Counted from the stretch's first letter, positions 20,934-31,016 are shown. The stretch is 64,000 nucleotides of DNA from Limnephilus marmoratus (GCA_917880885.1 OU862915.1:35906676-35970675); one strand, 5' to 3'. The notes: a model not told the origin generated them from the sequence alone. Translations and numbers: made by a program.

Positions 20934-22694
20934 TTGCACTCAAGAAATCTATGGAAATTTATCAAAACACTAAACAACGACAACACAGACTATCCACCAC
21001 AAATGCATATGGACGACAAATGTGCTAACAGCACACAAGATATCGTAAATCTTTTCTTAGATTTCTTTAAAAATGTTTACGATGAGGAAACACCAAAAGA
21101 AAAAATTCCTTCATACACATTTAAAAAAACCATACATTTAACAGACTGCTACATAACAGAAGAATCTTGCAAAAAGAAACTATGTTCCTTAGACATTAAC
21201 AAATCTGCAGGCCCAAACTCCATCCCGCCAATTTTCCTAAAACATTGCTCCTCTGTATTGTGTAAACCACTAACCATTCTCTTTAACCAGCTACTATCTT
21301 CTGGACATTTTCCTGTCCACTGGAAATCCAGCTATATTATCCCAATATTTAAAAAAGGCGATGAGACTGATATTTCAAACTATCGGCCTATATGCATACA
21401 ATCTGTATTACCCAAAATCTTTGAATCTCTAGTTCTTGATGAAATATATCCCATGTTAACAGAGATAATAAATGACAAACAACATGGCTTCATTAGAGGT
21501 AGATCAACTTCAACAAATTTATTACTTTTTCAAAACTATATATTGGAGTCTTTTTCTAAAAACAAACAAGTTGACTGTATATATACTGATTTCTCGAAGG
21601 CTTTTGATAAAGTGTCCCACAAAATACTGATCCGAAAACTTCATGCTCTGGGAATCAGAGCAAATATGTTGAGCTGGTTAAGTAGTTACATATCAGGTAG
21701 AACTTTATTTGTAAAAATAAAATCTTTTATATCCAAACCATTTTCCGCCACTAGTGGCTTACCGCAAGGTAGTCATCTTGGCCCAATTTTATTTTTTGTT
21801 TTTATAAACGACATAATCAACTGCTTTAAAGACGTCAAAGTATTGCTTTTCGCTGATGACATTAAATTATATAAAGAAATAACAATCCTTAATCACTGTG
21901 AAATTCTTCAATCCAATATAGACATGCTAAAAATTTGGTGCTCACAAAACAATCTATACTTAAATGTAGAAAAATGCAAAACTTTGACCTTTTCCCGAAA
22001 AAAAACATCACTGTTTTTCGACTATTCAATAAATAAAATAAATTTAGAAAGAGTATCGGAAATGCGGGATCTTGGCATAATAATGGATGAGAAACTAGAC
22101 TTCACGGTTCACATTCAACAAACTGCAAATAAGGGTATGAAAACATTAGGATTTGTATTAAGAACAATAAAAAATTTTGAATCGTTACAAATCATTAAAC
22201 TATTGTACACAACCCTTGTTAGAAGCCTAATGGAATATAACTCCATAGTCTGGTCGCCCTTCTACAAAATTCATATTCATACTATTGAAAGAATTCAAAG
22301 AAAATTTCTACGTTTCGTAAATTTTAAACTTAACATCCCTTTAGAGCACATAAATTACCCGTCGCTAATGAATACTTTAAATATTCCAACATTAGAAAAC
22401 AGACGACAAATAAACGACCTGACATATTTATTAAAATTATTTAACTCTAAATTCAACAGTTGTGAACTTCTGCAATTAATAAATCTACATGTACCTACAC
22501 GAACAACAAGACAAACATTGACATTTTATATACGTACATCTCATTCGAACTATGATTTACATTCTCCAATACAACGTTTACATAGTCTTGGTAACAAATA
22601 CTTAAACAATATGGATGTATTTGACAATAATTTGAACTTAGCAAACTTCAAACACCATATATGTGCCAACTATTTATTTCTACCTATCCCATAA
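20934..22694 (+). CDS. Reverse transcriptase of LINE-A, 586 codons, open
   Basis: This is the longest frame of the window. Domain order by residue: NKSAGPNSIPP about 89-99; WKSSYIIPIFKKGDETDISNYRP about 130-152; QHGFIRGRSTSTNLL about 183-197; TDFSKAFD 218-225 with the first catalytic Asp; SGLPQGSHLGP 274-284; FADD 306-309, the catalytic pair; then the thumb region RDLGIIMDEKLDF and the C-terminal LVRSLMEYNSIVWSP helix region. All palm catalytic residues are present. It would copy its own RNA at a nicked target in the nucleus, but its upstream endonuclease is broken, so this copy is at most a source of RT. No true start is expected because the frame is the 3' part of ORF2. The clade is Jockey/CR1-like. 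Confidence 0.93.
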   Translation: MHSRNLWKFIKTLNNDNTDYPPQMHMDDKCANSTQDIVNLFLDFFKNVYDEETPKEKIPSYTFKKTIHLTDCYITEESCKKKLCSLDINKSAGPNSIPPIFLKHCSSVLCKPLTILFNQLLSSGHFPVHWKSSYIIPIFKKGDETDISNYRPICIQSVLPKIFESLVLDEIYPMLTEIINDKQHGFIRGRSTSTNLLLFQNYILESFSKNKQVDCIYTDFSKAFDKVSHKILIRKLHALGIRANMLSWLSSYISGRTLFVKIKSFISKPFSATSGLPQGSHLGPILFFVFINDIINCFKDVKVLLFADDIKLYKEITILNHCEILQSNIDMLKIWCSQNNLYLNVEKCKTLTFSRKKTSLFFDYSINKINLERVSEMRDLGIIMDEKLDFTVHIQQTANKGMKTLGFVLRTIKNFESLQIIKLLYTTLVRSLMEYNSIVWSPFYKIHIHTIERIQRKFLRFVNFKLNIPLEHINYPSLMNTLNIPTLENRRQINDLTYLLKLFNSKFNSCELLQLINLHVPTRTTRQTLTFYIRTSHSNYDLHSPIQRLHSLGNKYLNNMDVFDNNLNLANFKHHICANYLFLPIP

Positions 22695-22929
22695 ACCAAT
22701 GTGAACAACAATTTTAACCTTACCTACTTTATCTCAACTCCTAAATTTTATTTCTTATATTTTATGTTACTTGTATTTTGTTAACGCTTATATTTTATAT
22801 AATCTATATTTTGTTTTTGACATATATTATGTTACTTATAATCTTTTCACTGTAATTAAAAAAAAAATGTACTGCATTCTATGTAAAAGCCCTATGGGCG
22901 TTTAAATAAATAAATAAAATAAATAAAAA

Positions 22930-23082
22930 TAAAAATGTAATGTGGGGGACGTAGGTCACAGGTTCTAACTCCTACGTCCTTTGTCCCAGATCAGCCCGTG
23001 CGATATTCTTAGTATCGACCCCTCAGGCGATGCTAGGAATACACGGAACTGCAAGCGCGTAAGGCTTAAAATAAAATAAATA
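22930..23082 (+). mobile_element. A-tailed insert with two strong stem-loops
   Basis: Directly after the LINE-A tail come a perfect 9-bp stem (22947-22955 GGACGTAGG / 22971-22979) and a 14-bp stem (23004-23017 / 23028-23041, two G-U pairs), then GCGCGTAAGGCTTAAAATAAAATAAAT. A structured RNA followed by an A-rich tail looks like the 5'-truncated 3' end of another LINE, or a SINE. Its family is not recognised. Confidence 0.45.
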
Positions 23083-23099
23083 TTTGCGATAACCAGCTT

Positions 23100-23455
23100 T
23101 GTGGGGGACTGTACTCCCCCGTGAGTGGTGTTAAGGGTCAAGTAAAGGGAAGAATGGATGATATGCGGAGGAAAAGGGTATGAGGGGTGGTTAGGAATCT
23201 GGGGGCAACGAATTCAGTAGTGAAGGATGTATGAATCCATACCTCAAACTGCGGTGCGAGGTAATGGGTTGAGAAAAACCAGCTCGGGAATTCAAAAGGC
23301 TTCCTTCAACCTGTATCTTTCATATAGACCTAGACCTAGACCTACCTCATCCTATTAACCCCGGGCACCACTGTTAAATCACCAAACGTAGCGAACCACT
23401 TGGGAAGCCCCATGGCGGTGGTGTTGGCCGCACATATTCCCGCCTTCCATAGTAT
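23100..23455 (-). mobile_element. SINE-H copy
   Basis: In reverse it shares the SINE-H parts CACTGTTAAATCACCAAACGTAGCGAACCACTTGGG (23370-23405 in + order), the CCGGGCACC middle and the GGGTATGAGGGGTGG segment. A short GACCTA triplication lies at 23325-23342. Confidence 0.7.
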
Positions 23456-23469
23456 TATTATTGTGGTTG

Positions 23470-24210
23470 GCATTGTATATAAAATGATTTTCTCTGAACC
23501 ACCCATCATATAGACGTAAGAGTTTGAGCGAAACACGGAATCTAATTCAATTCATACTGGTCTATTGAATATTTCTATACAAAGTGAGCTGCTTTCAAAC
23601 GGTCGCATATTCCAAGAATCTCGAATTAATAATAAGCATCGGAAAATATGTGTACTGCGCATATTATTCAATCATTATGATTGAATCAAGAACTTGACTT
23701 ATAGACCTTATTCTGAATGAGGAGATTCAAAACGAATGCATGGCCGATGTAAGTGTGTTGGTAATTGTACAAAAGGGACGCTTTGATGGTTTTTAGTATT
23801 TTCTCAAGTTTGGTGGGCTAGTGTGGGTACTGTTGATCCGGGAACCACTTATTGAGGTGACCCAATAAGTGAAATCAAATTGAAAGATGCCTTTAATGAT
23901 AAGGTTGTATGATTATCAAACAAATTTATTTACAGTGTCGATTTTTTGCACTAATTCTGTTGGATATACCTACAGTGTACATAGACAAATAGTTTTATCC
24001 ATGTTGCATTTGAATGAAAATGTGTTTCATATTTTTGTTATTTGGCGGTACATCTTCTCTGCACACCTCTGGGAAACACTTAGTTATATTTTGAGTGAAT
24101 AGGTATTTTACCTAAACCGATTACATGTATGAGTGTGCCGGGGGGGCAACTATCATGAAACAATTTATTGTAAAAGTAACGCCTTCCAGATTCATGTCAC
24201 ACTGACTTCT
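23470..24210. other. Unassigned stretch
   Basis: A piece near 23820-23875 (GTTGATCCGGGAACCACTTATTGAGGTGACC) recalls SINE-H but is too short to be sure. Otherwise nothing is recognised. Confidence 0.3.
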
Positions 24211-24214
24211 AAAT

Positions 24215-24325
24215 TCCTCATACCATTTATCCTTTCCAGTACTTCCTCTCATTTCTTTCCTTAAACAGACCCTTCTCAGCATCCTAATGATGTTAAATAT
24301 GGGGATCCTGAGGTTTTATAGAGAC
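24215..24325 (+). mobile_element. SINE-H 3' fragment
   Basis: Plus-strand TTCCAGTACTTCCTCTCATTTC, AGACCCTTCTCAGCATCC and ATCCTGAGG match the 3' half of SINE-H (compare 25560-25640). Confidence 0.55.
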
Positions 24326-24479
24326 TTACCGAGCTTTAGACTAGCCACCAGACAATCTATTATAACAACTTAAGGCTATCGGATTGCATCCACCGATTCA
24401 TCGATCACTAATACAAAACTATATGTACAATGATTTTGATCAGTGAACGTGATGCCGCATTTCTAATTATCACCTGCCC

Positions 24480-24625
24480 TGATAATAGGAGTGTCCATAA
24501 TCAAGGCAGATGATGTAATAATTGACAATGTAACGCTATCTGAAATGCTGGCTAAATAAGGATAAAGCTTGACACGGCATAATAAACCAAAAAATAAATC
24601 TCGAAAATACATTTGGTTTTTGATT
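24480..24625 (+). mobile_element. PLE-P terminal repeat, decayed
   Basis: CCTGCCCTGATAATAGG, then GACAATGTAACGCTATCTGAAATGCTGGCTAAA and GACACGGCATAATAAACC align with the PLE-P end. The hammerhead-like core is disrupted by an insertion between the two halves and by substitutions. Confidence 0.6.
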
Positions 24626-24630
24626 TTTAC

Positions 24631-24692
24631 AATCCTCTATGATTAATATGAAGAATAACCTACAATCCTTTATAATTAATATGAAGAATATT
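24631..24692. repeat. 33-bp tandem duplication
   Basis: CAATCCTCTATGATTAATATGAAGAATA-type units start at about 24631 and 24664 with small differences. Confidence 0.55.
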
Positions 24693-24850
24693 TATCGCCG
24701 TATTTTTTTCAAAACTATGGTTATTTTCAATGATATGGTTACCGAACTCAGAAAAATTATTATTATTAGGATACCTTAAATGTTCTTTGATTCCGATTTA
24801 AAAATTACGAGTTGTTTTTCCAATATAAAATGAGGGACAAAAAATATTGT
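24650..24850 (-). pseudogene. Penelope-like GIY-YIG endonuclease fragment (minus)
   Basis: On the minus strand the frame reads CPSFYIGKTTRNF, one stop, IGIKEHLRYP, then SEFGNHIIENNHSF. This is the GIY-YIG fold order: FYIGKT core, R-x(5-7)-K-EH helix, HI-x-E-N-H-S-F. It marks the C-terminal nuclease of a Penelope-like element, of a different family from the one at 60 kb. The RT part is not present and a stop interrupts the frame. Confidence 0.7.
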
Positions 24851-24980
24851 CTTATAGCCCAAACATGGATATGTTCCCCAACCTACCCACTCTTCATTAA
24901 TACCTGGCAACGGCTCCACCCCTACCATAATAACACATTGTTCCCATCCACTATTTTATAACTGTCAAATAGTATACGTT

Positions 24981-25075
24981 TGCCCTGAAGAAGGGACGGT
25001 CGTCCGAAACCGGTCGGCCTTACTCAAATATATAAGTGGTTCAAACAAAGTAAAATTGTTTCATTTAACTTAAAA
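24981..25075 (+). ncRNA. Hammerhead-ribozyme-like motif of a Penelope-type end
   Basis: Order: GCC (24982-24984), CTGAAGA (24985-24991), two extra bases, GGAC-GGTC-GTCC helix (24994-25005), GAAA (25006-25009), palindromic ACCGGT (25009-25014) giving GTC as cleavage triplet (25013-25015), and GGC (25016-25018), which pairs with the first GCC. This is the best match of the window to a minimal hammerhead whose short helix III works in dimers. The downstream tail (CAAATATATAAGTGG...AAAGTAAAATTGTTTC) recurs at 56950-57005. Activity is inference; the two extra bases may weaken it. Confidence 0.5.
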
Positions 25076-25307
25076 ATATTTTATGCACACAAAGCATTTC
25101 ACAACGATTCATTACTCTGCGGAAAATTATTCAAATGATCTTTATTTGTTTTTTTCCATAAAATATTATATAAATTTATGTAACCATGAAAGATAAATTT
25201 TATAAGATTTTCTTATTTATTTTTTATTTAAAATATGCAAAGTAAAATATTTCATTCACAGTGGGATTCCTGTTTCAAGGCGGAGTGTAACTTGCTGTAT
25301 GGGTGTT

Positions 25308-25688
25308 ACGTTAATTTGGGAGGCGGGTATGGATACCGCCGCTCCGTGAACCATTTATTAGAAAATTAACACCTCTGCTTATCAGGGGTGCCCGCGTAAA
25401 TAGGGTGACGTTCTTGGGTCTTATGCGATGTACGCAGCTGCCCGCCAGCAGATCGGGAGAGACTGTTTGGTCGACATATTGTGATTTCTCTAGTACAGCC
25501 GTGCACCGAAGGAAGGTTTTCATGCGTCTGTTATATTTTATATATTTTTCCCATTATAAATTTTTCCTTCCCAGAACTTCTTCTCCATCCTTTCTCTAGA
25601 AAGACCCTCCTCACAGCATCCCCAAGATGAAATGGGCCCTGATGGATTTTATCTATTATCGGGACCTCCTGTGTGGAGCTATTATATC
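25308..25688 (+). mobile_element. SINE-H, near full-length
   Basis: Starts AATTTGGGAGGCGGGTATGG-ATACCGCCGC, continues with AACACCTCTGC..., GTGACG, the pyrimidine-rich CTTCCCAGAACTTC and GACCCTCCTCACAGCATCCCC, and ends CAGGGCC/GGGACCTCCTGTGTGGAGCT without an A-tail. The head has no clear tRNA boxes, so its pol III origin is unproven; a poly(A)-tailed copy exists at 33.9 kb. Confidence 0.7.
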
Positions 25689-25841
25689 AACAACAAAAAT
25701 CATGATATCGTCGTCTTCACGTAAGACGATTTTATCAAATATATATATATATTTTTTTTAATCTTCATGTTGGTTGCCTGTAGATCGTGATGATGTTACT
25801 TAATAAAGTATTTTCTATTGCGCACATAAATTAGCTGTAGC

Positions 25842-26907
25842 CAGTGGCGGTTCCCCATAAGGGGACCATGGGGACAGTCCCCACCAGTTATTCCAGAAAC
25901 ATACCAAGAAAAAATTGATAATTCTTTGTGTTCACAAAAAATAATTAATGCGTTCTCAACATAAAAGTGTCATTGCGCTTAGAAATATAATCTAAAAATT
26001 AATTTGGATATTTTTAGGCTCGAAATTTGAAATATTTCCGCGAACAAACGTGCGACCGCTCTCCTTTCTTCCAAAGCATACAACTAAACTAAACTAATAC
26101 TAACGCGAAACGCGACCGGTCGGCCACTTCGGGCTCGACTCGACGCATACTAGCGCCCGCTTGACTGTGCGCACTGACTACTGCGCAGTTAGGGGACAAC
26201 ACGGCGATCTATTCCTTCTAAAATGAAGTTTTTGCGCGCGCTGAATATTTTTGTATGTGATTTTAGGGATCCGCGCACTTGAACCATCTATAACATAATC
26301 GCGGGGACCGGTTCAAGAATCCCACTGTGAAGATTGTGAATATTATGCACCGGCCGGAATTCACGTTAGGCGTCGTATAATCGTATTTGACGTTTAGTAA
26401 ATAGTAATACTGTTATCGATTGATCGGATTATTTCTATAGCGCCGTTCTCGTGGTAAATACACATCAAAGCGCCCTTGAGGTAATTTTTCACAAAAACGG
26501 CGCTTTATAAATTATCAAATTATTATTATTATTATTAAAGGTAATTTAAACGAAAGTGCCGATGATTATCTTGTGTATTTTTATTAAACTTAATATTTAT
26601 GTATGTAGGTACCTAGTTGGTGTTCCTGGTTAGGTGCGTGACTTATCGTCTGATCTATTTTACTTTATATACTTTTGGTAAGAAATAAAAAATCTGTAAA
26701 AAGAATTAATGAAGTCGACTTTTAACTGAAAATTATATTCTAAGTATAGATACTTTTTGGTGGCGATACGGTGTACTCAAGCTGGGTATAAGATTTAAAA
26801 CTAATTTTAATCTTATATATTTTAAACATTTATCGGAAAGTTGAACAAAACACGAAAATTCGTGGGAGCACGTGACAAACGCAATAAATGTGCTCGAGCC
26901 GCCACTG
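25842..26907. mobile_element. Non-autonomous hAT element, 1066 bp, 8-bp target duplication
   Basis: Starts CAGTGGCGGTTCC and ends ...CGAGCCGCCACTG, so the terminal inverted repeats are CAGTGGCGG(T/C)TC. Both sides carry the identical octamer GCTGTAGC (25834-25841 and 26908-26915). An 8-bp duplication with CAGNGGC-type ends is the hallmark of hAT transposons. No transposase (BED finger, dimerisation domain) is encoded. The GC-rich part at 26050-26330 has no recognised origin, and a LINE-tail-like piece sits at 26468-26540. Confidence 0.85.
26468..26540 (+). mobile_element. LINE-type 3' tail with microsatellite end, copy 1
   Basis: AGCGCCCTTGAGGTAATTTTTCAC...ACGGCGCTTTATAA is followed by (ATT)n. 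It matches 48675-48747 (GGCGCCCTTGAGGAGATTTTCTCAC...ATGGCGCTG, then (AAT)n). The stem AGCGCC/GGCGCT with a simple-repeat tail is typical of some LINE 3' ends. It lies inside the hAT element. Confidence 0.5.
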
Positions 26908-27344
26908 GCTGTAGCAAAATCCTATCTGCCAATTTTGATTTGAACGGATTCCTACCTATCTAACATGTTCATTTTAATAACTTCGGGGAATAGGAAACAC
27001 GTATGTCATGATCGACATTGAAACACGTGAAAAGGTAATCCGTCATATTTCCATTATCAGGGGAATTTTATAACGCAGTAGTTGATTGATTTTTAGAACA
27101 GTACCCAATAACAACGTTAAATAACGATACGGTAGGAAGGCAAAACATACTTTTAAAAACTCAATTTTCTTTATTTTTGGTCTCTCCTTTTGGAAGTTTA
27201 TCATCAATGCATTTTATCATATGGTATGCTGTGGCTAACATTCCAGAAATCTCATAAACAGTACATAAGACAGGGGCTTACCTATGTTGATACTACGTAT
27301 GTGTAGGAACATACGATGAGGAACACTAAAATAGTAGATATCGA

Positions 27345-27665
27345 CGATTTCTTTTGATATATTGACGGTCTCTCGACTAGCAATCCGAAAATTCGTGGGC
27401 TTAAATCCCGGCGTCCGCAAATGTATTTAATGTGTTTGATTTGTGTTTTTTCACAATTAAATCCTAAAATATAATAAAAGATATATTTGCGGCACGTTCC
27501 ATAGAGAAAGATACTCTCAGTAACGTCCTGGTGTAAGACGATCACTGAGAATTAAAAAGTTGCTTGAAATGGTTTTAGCCATGTTTGCTGACTAGATCTA
27601 AATATTCAGGTACTTCCCCTTAGTCCTCACCCTTATACCCTTAACCTCGCGACTATTTTCAGCCT
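27345..27665 (+). mobile_element. SINE-A, type 2 head, 3'-truncated into an AT repeat
   Basis: Head remnants CTCTCGACTAGCAATCCG and a B-box region GGGCTTAAATCCC are followed by the body GGCACGTTCCATAGAG...CAGCCTCAT, then a run of about 13 AT units (27668-27693) in place of the usual 3' third. Confidence 0.75.
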
Positions 27666-27866
27666 CATATATATATATATATATATATATATAGGTATTT
27701 AAATAAGGTCCCTCTAGTACGGAGCAGATGAAAAATTAATTTTTAATTTAATTTTTGACGCAAAAAAATATTTAACCAAAAAATATATCTGTGAACGTAT
27801 TTTATAACTTGCCTTATATATATTTTTGAAATAGTTATAAAAAAACTTGTTCAATCACAATTATTA

Positions 27867-28366
27867 TCTAATATATAAAATTCTCGTGACACGGTGTTTG
27901 TTACCTCCGAAACGGCTGGACCAATTTTGATGAAATTTTGTGTGCTTATCTGGTAGGTCTGAGAATCGAACAACATCTATTTTTCATACCCCTAAAAGTA
28001 AAGGGTGTTCCACTCCGAAGAAAATTATTTTCCCCATACATTTTGTATGGAACGAATTCTCCTATTTTGAAAGTACTGCAGCAATATTGTAAGTGGTATA
28101 ATATTGAACTGTGAACCGGTGGAGTGGGGAGGGGGGAGGGGGGAGGGGGGAAAGGAACTCAGGAAGGGGGGTTAGCGGGACGGGGGAAGGGGAGAAGTGG
28201 AGTGGGGAGAGGGAGAGGAAACGCGAGAGGGGAAAGGATACGCAGGGAGAAACAATTTAGATCAAGGTATGGTATACGCAGGGAGAAACAATTTAGATCA
28301 ATTCAGCTAATAAGTTGACAACAATTTTTGATTCTGAGGCGGTACGAAGTTCGCCGGATCAGCTAG
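27867..28366 (+). mobile_element. Non-autonomous Helitron, complete, 500 bp
   Basis: Begins TCTAATATATAAAATTCTCG after an A (27866) and ends CAGCTAG before a T (28367), the A|TC...CTRR|T pattern of Helitrons. A terminal hairpin (GGCG 28338-28341 / CGCC 28352-28355) lies 7 bases before CTAG, as expected. There is no Rep/helicase gene, so it depends on another element. The interior has a G-rich purine tract (28110-28240) and a 36-bp tandem duplication (28238-28264 / 28274-28300). Relatives: 44736-46202 (minus) and a 3' end at 32734. Confidence 0.9.
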
Positions 28367-28732
28367 TAATTTATAAAAATAGAAATTATAATTTTCATAA
28401 ATTAGAAAGGTGTTTTTTCGATTGATTTTTATTTGTTAAAAATATTTTCTGTAATCGTACGATACAAGATACATGTACGGAAGTTGTTCCAATAATCTTT
28501 TTTTTTTTCATTTTACTTTATGACATTTTATTTTTGTTGGAATTTTTGTTCATAATGCTGTAATACTTTGTTAAGTTTTAAATACTTTATTCCTATTATA
28601 TTTTAAATTTTTTCCTTTTCCATAAAATAATCAACTTTCTCTTGTATTACAACATCCTTCACAGCCCAGGAAAATTCTAATTAGCGTAGAAGAAATTATA
28701 AAACATTGTGCTGTATAAAACATTTTTTTAAT

Positions 28733-28975
28733 ATTTTCCAGAGAGGAAGATACTCTCAGTATCGCCCTGGCGTAAGACAATAATTAAGAATGGAAACGTT
28801 GTTTGAAATGGATTTATCCACATTTTGTAACCAGATTCGAGGAGCCAGGAACTTCCCCACCTTCCTCTCTCTCATCGCCTTCCCTTACCTACTACTTTCA
28901 ACCTCACATCGAGAATACCTTAGTCTCACTGGCTCCAGACGATCGGGAGCAGTTCCGACTCACGTTCGGTATATC
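28733..28975 (+). mobile_element. SINE-A body fragment
   Basis: Runs from TTCCAGAGAGGAAGATACTC to AGACGATCGGGAGCAGTTCC-GACTC without head or A-tail. Confidence 0.8.
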
Positions 28976-30600
28976 ACGTTCCGCTACTTATTCATAATAT
29001 ACGTATTTCATATGCTTAACAAGAATTTAACATTTTCACTCTTCAAAGTGAATCAGTGAGCTTATGTTTTTCTGTTGGTAGGTGAGCAGCCGAATGCACA
29101 TGAACTATAAATCTAACACTTTCATTTGTAAATTCGCACAACATGCATAAAATGAATGAGAAATAATTAATTGGTCAACTTGTTCATCGTACAAAATAAA
29201 CTTTTTACTACAAAGTGCAAACTAGTAACTAGTAGGTACATAGCGCACTCGTATGCACGTCCTTACCATGCTGCATTTAAGCGACATTTAATTTTGTAAC
29301 AAACTAACAACCTGCAAATTCGCTTGGTAAAACTAGCACGATAAGCCTGAGTACATAATTTTGTTATATAGGTGTTGCAAGCACCATGCTACTTGGACGT
29401 GAATTTCAGTCTCAAGTTCCGGTAACCTAATGTTTTATGGGTCTCACAAGTGCAGTTAATCAGGGGAAGTGTTAGCATATTTACAGTTGACTTGCCCGTC
29501 CTCAGGTGTAACTTAGGAGGTTGTTAAACTATGAAGTAGCAAATGTGTGAAAAATCACAGGTTTCTTCAGGGGCGCCAATATGTAGCTATTTTATAACTT
29601 TTATTACGAAGTTCATTTCTGGAGACACGGAAGTCAATATCAAGATTGTCAGTATTATAGAAAATATAATATTTTATCGAAAAATTTATGGAAATCTTTA
29701 AAGATTTAGACTATCCGCTCGGGGAGAAACTGAAAAAAAAAGCAGTTGGCGACTCAATCGCTTTCCACTTGAAAGGAATTTGTGAATTTCATTGGCGGTC
29801 CGTACACAGGTAACTTGTTAAAGACCAGTTAACAAGGTCGACGCGGCAACTAGCAGCGCTAGTCGCCGCGGCCTGTCAAGTTTTCGAATGATTTGCTATA
29901 TGTCAGATCAGAAAAATATATAAAATTCAATAAACATAAAATTTTTTAGAACTTTTGGAGAAAAGTAGCCGTGAAAGGCAATTCAAATAGAACTTTGCTG
30001 AATTTGTGGAAAAATGTTGCCTAAAAAATTCACACACGACGTTACTCTACGAAAGCAAAAAGCTCTTCTAACATAAATTAACACATATCTTTGTGCTGTA
30101 CCAGCATAATTCTGATAACATAATGAACTTAAAAAGCAAATAACGATATGAATAAATCCAATAGAAATATTATTACGAGATCAACGGCTAAAGGCCGGCC
30201 TAATTTTGGCACTAATTTTTCTTGCATCCTTCAGTTTCTTGTTTTTAAAGTCTTTCTACATACATAGTTGAAGCCATAAGATATTCAATTGCTCCCTTTA
30301 TCCCCATGAATTAAACCATGCTCCGTGATTTTAAAACAACGTTATTCAACGTACTTCCGCAAACCAACCATTCAAATGCTGCCACAGGGTTAAAACAAAT
30401 TTCATTACTATAATTACAACGCTAAAAGACGCATAATAATTTGCCCATCATTTGTATATATATTTAAAAATAAATTCCTGTTTCCCTTGGTCACACCATA
30501 AACGTTTTCTAATACTAAGAAAAATTAAGAAAATTGCCCAGAAAATTGGTTAATTTCAGAAAACTTAACGACTATTTTAACTTCGTACGTTTGACAGTTC
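28976..30600. other. Unassigned stretch with one strong GC hairpin
   Basis: No coding region or family is recognised over 1.6 kb. At 29842-29870 a GC-rich hairpin pairs 12 of 13 positions (CGCGGCAACTAGC / GCTAGTCGCCGCG, AGC loop). Confidence 0.4.
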
Positions 30601-31016
30601 TTTTTTTTTTTTTTACATGAAACCGCACAAGAGTCCTAACTGCTCCCGTCTGGAGCCAGTAGGACTATGGCATCCCCAATTGGGGTATGTTGTGAGGCTG
30701 AAGGTAGTGGGGAGGTGAAGGAGATAGGGAAGATGAATGTGGGGAAGTACCTGGCTATTCAGATCTGGTCACCAAACACGGCAGATGCCATTTCAAGCAA
30801 CGTTTCAATTCTGAATGGTGGTCTTACACCAGGGCGATACTGAGAGTATCTTCCACTCTGGAACGTGCTCAAATATTCTATATATTATTTTAAATGAATA
30901 AATAGTGAAATAACACAAATTAATCAAATAAAATTTATTTGCCACGCCGGGATTCGATCCCGCGACCTTTGGAGTGTGAGTCAAGAGCCTTGCCACTGGA
31001 CTACGCCGGCCGTAGT
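30601..31016 (-). mobile_element. SINE-A, complete copy, type 1 head (reference copy)
   Basis: On the minus strand this runs from GGCCGGCGTAGTCCAGTGG to a poly(A) of at least 14. The A box TAGTCCAGTGG and the B box GGATCGAATCCC are almost ideal, spaced as in tRNA genes. Then come AAATAAATTTTATTTGATT, the body with CCAGAGTGGAAGATACTC and CCCCAATTGGGGATGCC (a palindrome), and a CATGTAAAA tail. At 415 bp it is a long, tRNA-headed SINE. The pol III boxes look usable; LINE-supplied RT would be needed to move it. Confidence 0.9.

Larger units (their letters stand above)
19930..22920 (+). mobile_element. LINE-A: 5'-truncated non-LTR retrotransposon with long RT frame
   Basis: About 3 kb contain the endonuclease (broken), a linker, the RT and a 3' untranslated region ending in a GCCC-TAT-GGGC hairpin (22889-22899) and a TAAATAAATAAA tail (22900-22920). 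ORF1 and the start of ORF2 are missing at the 5' side. At least four lesions hit the endonuclease and linker: a frameshift in the A-run at about 20083-20091, a stop at 20395-20397, a frameshift near 20835 and a stop at 20901-20903. Related 3' ends are at 6908 and 55018, so the family was active more than once. Confidence 0.93.

Noticed and set aside
28124..28318. Gly/Arg-rich protein
   Set aside because: The frame is a by-product of the G-rich purine tract inside a Helitron.
30940..31016. A genuine tRNA gene on the minus strand
   Set aside because: A and B boxes are near ideal, but the sequence continues into the SINE-A body and poly(A) in every copy.
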